A DNA stretch of 64,000 nt. Source: an uncultured bacterium (GTDB lineage Bacteria; Desulfobacterota_D; UBA1144). Each line of letters starts with the position of its first letter. Within the stretch, counting starts at the first letter, position 1. Under the pieces are notes generated by a model. The model did no database searches. It worked only from the letters and a program-made list of their open reading frames with translations, and had not been told where the DNA came from. The DNA lies in NCBI GenBank assembly GCA_913050325.1, contig CAJWZP010000003.1:62001-126000 (forward strand), in the 5' to 3' direction. The translations under genes and the position numbers were made by a program. Shown here in pieces: positions 60,068 to 64,000 of the stretch.

Positions 60068-60140
60068 AGTGTAATATTAATATAGAAATCATTTTGAATG
60101 AATTAATTTTTTCTTATTAGGTGGTATTCTTAAACTTCAA

Positions 60141-60557
60141 ATGAACGATTACATGACTTTATCAAAGAGAATTGAGTTTTCTGCTTCACACAGATACTGG
60201 AATGATGAATGGTCTGAGGAAGAAAATATTAAGAATTTTGGAAAATGTACAAGTAAATTTGGACATGGTCATAATTATGTTCTTGAAACTACAGTTAAAG
60301 GTCCCGTTGACCCTGAGACAGGTATGATTATAAATATTTATAATTTGAAACCAATCTTAAAGGGCGTTTTAAAAGAGTTCGATCATAAATTTTTAAATAT
60401 CGATACTGATTATTTTGAAAAATTAATTCCAACTACAGAAAACTTTGCTAAAATACTGTATGAATGTATTGATGAAAAATTAAAAGATACTAGTTGTAAG
60501 CTGTTAAAAGTGAGATTGTACGAAACTAAAGATTTATTTGTGGATTATTGGAAGTAA
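60141..60557 (+). CDS. 6-pyruvoyl-tetrahydropterin synthase homologue, copy 1
   Basis: A 138-residue T-fold protein. Zinc ligands are His in SASHRYW and the HGH of FGKCTSKFGHGHNY; the catalytic cysteine is the C of FGKC, five residues before HGH as in animal PTPS, and the FDHK Asp-His pair and the Glu of RLYETKD complete the site. All active-site residues are thus kept. The spacing is that of true PTPS/canonical QueD; which of the two products it makes is open. It opens a four-gene run and abuts a second copy. Confidence 0.85.
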   Translation: MNDYMTLSKRIEFSASHRYWNDEWSEEENIKNFGKCTSKFGHGHNYVLETTVKGPVDPETGMIINIYNLKPILKGVLKEFDHKFLNIDTDYFEKLIPTTENFAKILYECIDEKLKDTSCKLLKVRLYETKDLFVDYWK

Positions 60558-60977
60558 ATGGAAGAAAATTGTACCTTAACAAAGATTTATTCTTTTAGTG
60601 CCGCACATAGGCTGCACAATGATAAATTTTCTGAAAAAGAAAATAAAGAAATTTTTGGTAAATGTAATAATCCCAATGGTCATGGACATGATTATTATTT
60701 GGAATTAACAGTTAGTGGTAAGGTAGCAGATGACACTGGAATGATAATCAAGTTAGATGTTTTAGATTCCATAGTTATGCAAGTAATTGATTATTTAGAT
60801 CATAAAAGGTTAGATGTTGAAATTGATCATTTTGTTAATGTTCGTGCATCTGGTGAAAATATTGCGAAATATTTATGGGATAAACTGGTAGATAAAATTC
60901 CACAGCCTGCCTATCTTTATCATATTAGATTGTGGGAAACATCTGAAAATTATTTCGATTATAGGGGTGAAAAATGA
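60558..60977 (+). CDS. 6-pyruvoyl-tetrahydropterin synthase homologue, copy 2
   Basis: A 139-residue paralogue of the preceding gene. FSAAHRLHND, FGKCNNPNGHGHDY, LDHKRLD and RLWETSEN show the same intact zinc and catalytic residues, and GKCNNPNGHGH is the same string seen in animal PTPS. The ATG follows directly after the first copy's stop. The two proteins differ at many positions, so this is an old duplication, perhaps with divided tasks or a mixed hexamer. It joins the cyclohydrolase gene by an ATGA overlap. Confidence 0.85.
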   Translation: MEENCTLTKIYSFSAAHRLHNDKFSEKENKEIFGKCNNPNGHGHDYYLELTVSGKVADDTGMIIKLDVLDSIVMQVIDYLDHKRLDVEIDHFVNVRASGENIAKYLWDKLVDKIPQPAYLYHIRLWETSENYFDYRGEK

Positions 60978-61831
60978 AAACTATTGAATTAACATGGGAA
61001 GATATAATTTCTAGAATTGAGTATATTAAAAAGAAGAATAAAATCACTTCCAAAACAAAAATATTTGGAGTTCCAAAAAACGGCATGATTGTAGCTAGTT
61101 TTTTTGGCTGTAAAAATGTCTATAACCCTGAAGATGCTGATATCATAGTTGATGACATAATAGATTCTGGAAAAACTAAAAAGAAATATAGAAAAATGTT
61201 TCCAAAAAAGAAATTTATTGTTTTATTTGAAAAAGATAAAAAAGGAACATGGATTAATTTTCCATATGAGAAAAATTCTGAATCAGACTATCAAGATTTG
61301 GTTGTTAGGCTCTTGCAAGTAATAGGAGAAGATCCAAACAGAGAAGGTTTGCTTGATACTCCTAGAAGATACCTAGATGCATTTAAAGAGTTTTTATCTC
61401 CACCCGAGTTTAATATGACAACTTTTGATGTTGAAAATACTGATGAAATGATTGTCCAATTAGATATTCCCTTTTATTCTTTTTGTGAGCACCATGTTCT
61501 TCCTTTTTTTGGTAAAGGCTATATTGCGTATGTGCCGAATAAAAAAATTGTTGGTCTAAGCAAGTTGGCGAGAACTTTAGAAACGTTTTCAAGAAGATTA
61601 CAAAATCAAGAAAGGATTACTAACCAAGTGGCCCAATACTTACAAGCAAATCTTAAAGCCAAAGGAGTTGCAGTAGTTTTAAAGGCCAGACATATGTGTA
61701 TGGAAATGCGTGGCGTAAAAACTTCAGACACGCATACAATAACTAGTAAATTATTAGGAAGCTTTAAAAGTGATGAAAGAACAAGGGCTGAATTCTTAAA
61801 TCTTATTGGTAATCATAGGAATATTGTTTAA
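60974..61831 (+). CDS. folE: Gpt-like phosphoribosyltransferase domain fused to GTP cyclohydrolase I
   Basis: A 285-residue two-domain protein. Residues about 105-285 are GTP cyclohydrolase I, which opens GTP to dihydroneopterin triphosphate: GEDPNREGLLDTPRR, zinc ligands C171 and H174 in SFCEHHVLPF and C242 in ARHMCMEMRG, with GLSKLAR. Residues 1-100 are not part of that family. They resemble E. coli Gpt (xanthine-guanine phosphoribosyltransferase): ELTWEDI at the start, FGVPKNGMIVASFF for the first loop, the PRPP-binding ADIIVDDIIDSGKT (55-68), then RKMFPKKKFIVLFEK. The stretch between first loop and PRPP loop is about 30 residues shorter than in Gpt. Catalysis by the extra domain is unproven. 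Confidence 0.85.
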   Translation: MKTIELTWEDIISRIEYIKKKNKITSKTKIFGVPKNGMIVASFFGCKNVYNPEDADIIVDDIIDSGKTKKKYRKMFPKKKFIVLFEKDKKGTWINFPYEKNSESDYQDLVVRLLQVIGEDPNREGLLDTPRRYLDAFKEFLSPPEFNMTTFDVENTDEMIVQLDIPFYSFCEHHVLPFFGKGYIAYVPNKKIVGLSKLARTLETFSRRLQNQERITNQVAQYLQANLKAKGVAVVLKARHMCMEMRGVKTSDTHTITSKLLGSFKSDERTRAEFLNLIGNHRNIV

Positions 61832-62530
61832 ATGAAAAACGTAGTAATTAGTGGCGGTACTAGTGGAATAGGTAGACAGCTCGTACATCTTTTTTTAGAT
61901 GAAGGCCATAATGTTGTTACTTTCTCGAGAAATAAAAAAAAATTAAATAAATTATTTAATGAGGTAAAAAATTTTCCTGGAAAATTATCTTGTATGCAAT
62001 GCGATGTAAGCAAACCAGAACAAATTAAAAAAATATCTTTAAAGCTGAAGAAAGATCTTAAAACTGTTCATTATTTAATAAATAATTCAGGTACCAATTC
62101 ACTAGGCACCATTGATAAAATAAAATTAAATGATTGGAAAAAAATAATTGATGTAAATTTGACTGGCCCTTTCTATCTTACACAATGTTTATTTTCTGCT
62201 TTAAGAAAAAATTCAGTTGTACTGAATATGGGTTCTATTGCGTCAAAAACGGGCTTTCCTAATTGGTCAGCATATTGTTCTTCTAAATTCGGATTAAAAG
62301 GTTTTACTGAATCACTCAGAGAAGAACTTAGGCCAAAAGGTGTAAGGGTTATTCATGCAGAAGTAGGTGCAACCAACACTGCTATTTGGGATGATCTTGG
62401 AGATGGATGGAATAAAGATTCGATGATGAATGAAAAAGAAGTCGCCTTAGTAATTTTTGATAATTTAAAATTAAAAAATACCGTAAACATTGACGAATTT
62501 ACATTAATGCCCCCCGCCGGAATTCTATAA
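61832..62530 (+). CDS. Short-chain dehydrogenase, candidate pterin side-chain reductase
   Basis: A 232-residue classical SDR: cofactor loop SGGTSGIG, NNSG, and a Ser/Tyr/Lys triad in NMGSIAS and AYCSSK. It abuts the cyclohydrolase stop directly, completing the enzyme set GTP cyclohydrolase I, PTPS and SDR, the set used for tetrahydrobiopterin synthesis, where sepiapterin reductase is an SDR. The role is inferred from this context; nothing in the sequence proves the substrate. It could also be a general ketoreductase. Confidence 0.75.
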   Translation: MKNVVISGGTSGIGRQLVHLFLDEGHNVVTFSRNKKKLNKLFNEVKNFPGKLSCMQCDVSKPEQIKKISLKLKKDLKTVHYLINNSGTNSLGTIDKIKLNDWKKIIDVNLTGPFYLTQCLFSALRKNSVVLNMGSIASKTGFPNWSAYCSSKFGLKGFTESLREELRPKGVRVIHAEVGATNTAIWDDLGDGWNKDSMMNEKEVALVIFDNLKLKNTVNIDEFTLMPPAGIL

Positions 62531-62555
62531 AATTTTATAAATTGTGTATACTAAA

Positions 62556-63602
62556 ATGTCTATTATGGATATTAATGATATAGATAATGAATTGTTGAAT
62601 ATTCTTCAGAGCAATTTTCCTGTTGAGGATTCACCATTTTTTAAAATTGGTAAACAATTAAATATTTCTGAATCTGAGGTCATAGAGAGAATATCTAATC
62701 TCAAAAAAATTAAATATATTAGACAGATTAGTTCTATTTTTGATACACGAAGCATGAAATATAAATCTTCTCTAATTGCTATGGCATTTGAGAATAAGAA
62801 TTTAGATAGTGCTGCAGAAATTATAAACCTCCATCCTGGCATTACGCATAACTACAAAAGAAATCATTTTTATAATTTATGGTTTACTTTAGCAGTTCCA
62901 CCATCAAGTAAAATTGGACTTGAGAATACTGTAAAAATATTATCTGAATTAACAAATGCTAAATCAACAAGAATCTTACCTACCCTTAAGTTATTTAAAA
63001 TTGGTGTAAGACTAGACATGACTGGAAAAGATAATATTGGATCAAAAGAAGAAAATAATTTTTATGGAGAAAGTAACATATCTAAAGATTATGATTTTAG
63101 TGATAAAGATATTTTAATTATAAAACAGGTCCAAGAGGATTTTCCTCTTATTCCAGAACCCTATAAGCATATTGCCAAAAATGTTGGCATATCCTCTGAT
63201 GAATTAATTGATACTTTATTAAAGTTAAAATCTAAAGGGATTATGAGAAGAGTGGCGGCAATATTACATCATAGAAAAGCTGGATTTAAAGCTAATGCCA
63301 TGGGTGTCTGGGATGTTCCTGTGGATAAAATTGAAGAGGTTGCACCCAAAATGGCTGCTTTTAAATCAGTCAGTCACTGCTACAGAAGACCAACTTATCC
63401 TGATTGGCCGTATTCCTTATTTACAATGATTCATGGAAGATCTGCTATGGATTGCAATAATCTAATTAAACAACTTTCAGAAGTTAGCGGAATTGATAAA
63501 TATGATGCATTATATAGTTCTAAAGAATATAAAAAAACTAGGTTAAAATATTTTTGTCCCGAGCAAGAGGATTGGGAATCAAGGCATTTGGAGATGTTAT
63601 AA
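62556..63602 (+). CDS. Fused siroheme-decarboxylase-like protein (AhbA-AhbB or NirD-NirL type)
   Basis: A 348-residue protein made of two Lrp/AsnC-like halves, each with a winged helix followed by a ligand domain. The first half carries HNYKRNHFYNLWFTL, the second HCYRRPTYPDWPYSLF, motifs of the A/NirD-like and B/NirL-like siroheme decarboxylase subunits respectively. Known activity is removal of the two acetate carboxyls from siroheme, used for heme by the Ahb route or for heme d1. It is read as an enzyme, not a regulator. The ATG at 62556 is preferred over a GTG at 62544. hemA starts directly after the stop. Confidence 0.85.
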   Translation: MSIMDINDIDNELLNILQSNFPVEDSPFFKIGKQLNISESEVIERISNLKKIKYIRQISSIFDTRSMKYKSSLIAMAFENKNLDSAAEIINLHPGITHNYKRNHFYNLWFTLAVPPSSKIGLENTVKILSELTNAKSTRILPTLKLFKIGVRLDMTGKDNIGSKEENNFYGESNISKDYDFSDKDILIIKQVQEDFPLIPEPYKHIAKNVGISSDELIDTLLKLKSKGIMRRVAAILHHRKAGFKANAMGVWDVPVDKIEEVAPKMAAFKSVSHCYRRPTYPDWPYSLFTMIHGRSAMDCNNLIKQLSEVSGIDKYDALYSSKEYKKTRLKYFCPEQEDWESRHLEML

Positions 63603-64000
63603 ATGTTATCAGTATTGACCATAAACCATAATAATTCAGAAATTTCTTTTTTAGAAAGATTTTCTTTTGATAAAGAATCAATAAATGATGCTTTGAGAAA
63701 ACTAAAGGAAATTCCAGGCGTAGATGAGTGTTTAATATTATCTACTTGTAACAGGGTGGAGCTTTATGTAAGTTCTAAAAATACTGATATTTCTTCACAC
63801 CTTGTTAAATTTTTATCAGAATTCCACTCTTTAGAAATAGAAAAATCACCTATTATCTATCAATTAATGTCAGGAAGTGATGCAGTGTATCATTTATTTA
63901 AAGTTGCATCAGGGATTGATTCAATGATTTTAGGCGAACCTCAGATAATTAATCAGATAAAAGATAGCTATAATAAAGCAAATGAGTTAAACACTGTTGG
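63603..64000 (+). CDS. hemA: Glutamyl-tRNA reductase, 5' part
   Basis: The first 132 codons of HemA, cut by the window end. LILSTCNRVELYV contains the catalytic cysteine, and SGIDSMILGEPQIINQIKDSY is the tRNA/substrate-binding signature. HemA reduces glutamyl-tRNA to glutamate semialdehyde, the first step of tetrapyrrole synthesis by the C5 route. The ATG abuts the stop of the siroheme-decarboxylase-like gene (TAAATG), so the two are probably co-transcribed. Confidence 0.95.
   Translation, partial: MLSVLTINHNNSEISFLERFSFDKESINDALRKLKEIPGVDECLILSTCNRVELYVSSKNTDISSHLVKFLSEFHSLEIEKSPIIYQLMSGSDAVYHLFKVASGIDSMILGEPQIINQIKDSYNKANELNTV

Noticed and set aside
62556-63602. Annotation as an Lrp/AsnC transcriptional regulator
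   Set aside because: Two fused AsnC-like halves carry the catalytic-type siroheme decarboxylase motifs and the gene abuts hemA.

Overview
The window is a gene-dense, AT-rich bacterial chromosome segment with one rRNA operon, five tRNA genes and about 62 protein genes. Many neighbours abut or overlap by a few bases, and most convergent pairs share their 3' ends, as expected of a streamlined, probably free-living aquatic genome. I see no phage, insertion sequence, CRISPR array or other mobile element. The gene content is that of a Gram-negative, proteobacterium-like lineage: a nitrogen-PTS branch with a kinase-domain-only HprK, sigma-54, ParAB, class 2 PyrD, long-form HflX, type I-beta DAHP synthase and DUF1844. 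This mixes features I associate with alphaproteobacteria and with former Deltaproteobacteria and their relatives. I cannot name the phylum from reading alone; the complete 16S gene at about 39614-41127 would settle it.

Layout. 1-10.5 kb: tRNA-Ser and tRNA-Arg, trmH, trpS-ccrA, the block HAD / unknown / EIIA-Man / hprK / ptsN / rpoN, then leuCD and enolase. 10.6-16.7 kb: transketolase, the macromolecular-synthesis cluster rpsU-dnaG-rpoD, then a solitary 5S rRNA gene with its own promoter running into purN. 16.7-28 kb: aroF, plsC, trmB, aroB, apt, surE, tRNA-Pro, rnhB, dapA, asd, uvrA. 28-37.8 kb: glyA-nrdR-tatD-pdxA, ftsK, pyrD, a CysM/JAMM pair and purSQ. 37.8-44.5 kb: parAB followed by 16S-tRNA-Ile-tRNA-Ala-23S without a 5S. 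44.6-57 kb: dipeptidase, sucD, mtnP, a sugar kinase, the Fe-S genes mrp and a sufT-like gene, ispG, proS, pyrF, a MaoC protein and hflX. 57-64 kb: an accessory-looking stretch with a luciferase-like oxidoreductase, an acyl-CoA ligase, a pterin operon, a siroheme-decarboxylase-like fusion and the start of hemA.

The most unusual part is 60.1-62.5 kb. Two complete 6-pyruvoyl-tetrahydropterin-synthase paralogues lie in tandem, followed by a GTP cyclohydrolase I fused at its N-terminus to a shortened Gpt-like phosphoribosyltransferase domain, followed by a short-chain dehydrogenase. Together they could take GTP to a reduced biopterin-like cofactor, perhaps with a guanine-salvage or sensing domain attached to the first enzyme. 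It is followed, after a 25-bp gap, by a fused AhbA/AhbB- or NirD/NirL-type protein and hemA, so tetrapyrrole synthesis is next to pterin synthesis.

Two genes, rnhB and hflX, have recognisable N-terminal homology upstream of any ATG, GTG or TTG. In both, an in-frame ATA overlaps the stop codon of the upstream gene by the same 4 bases that ATGA junctions use elsewhere in the window. Start codons moved from the longest possible reading frame are explained in the individual entries.
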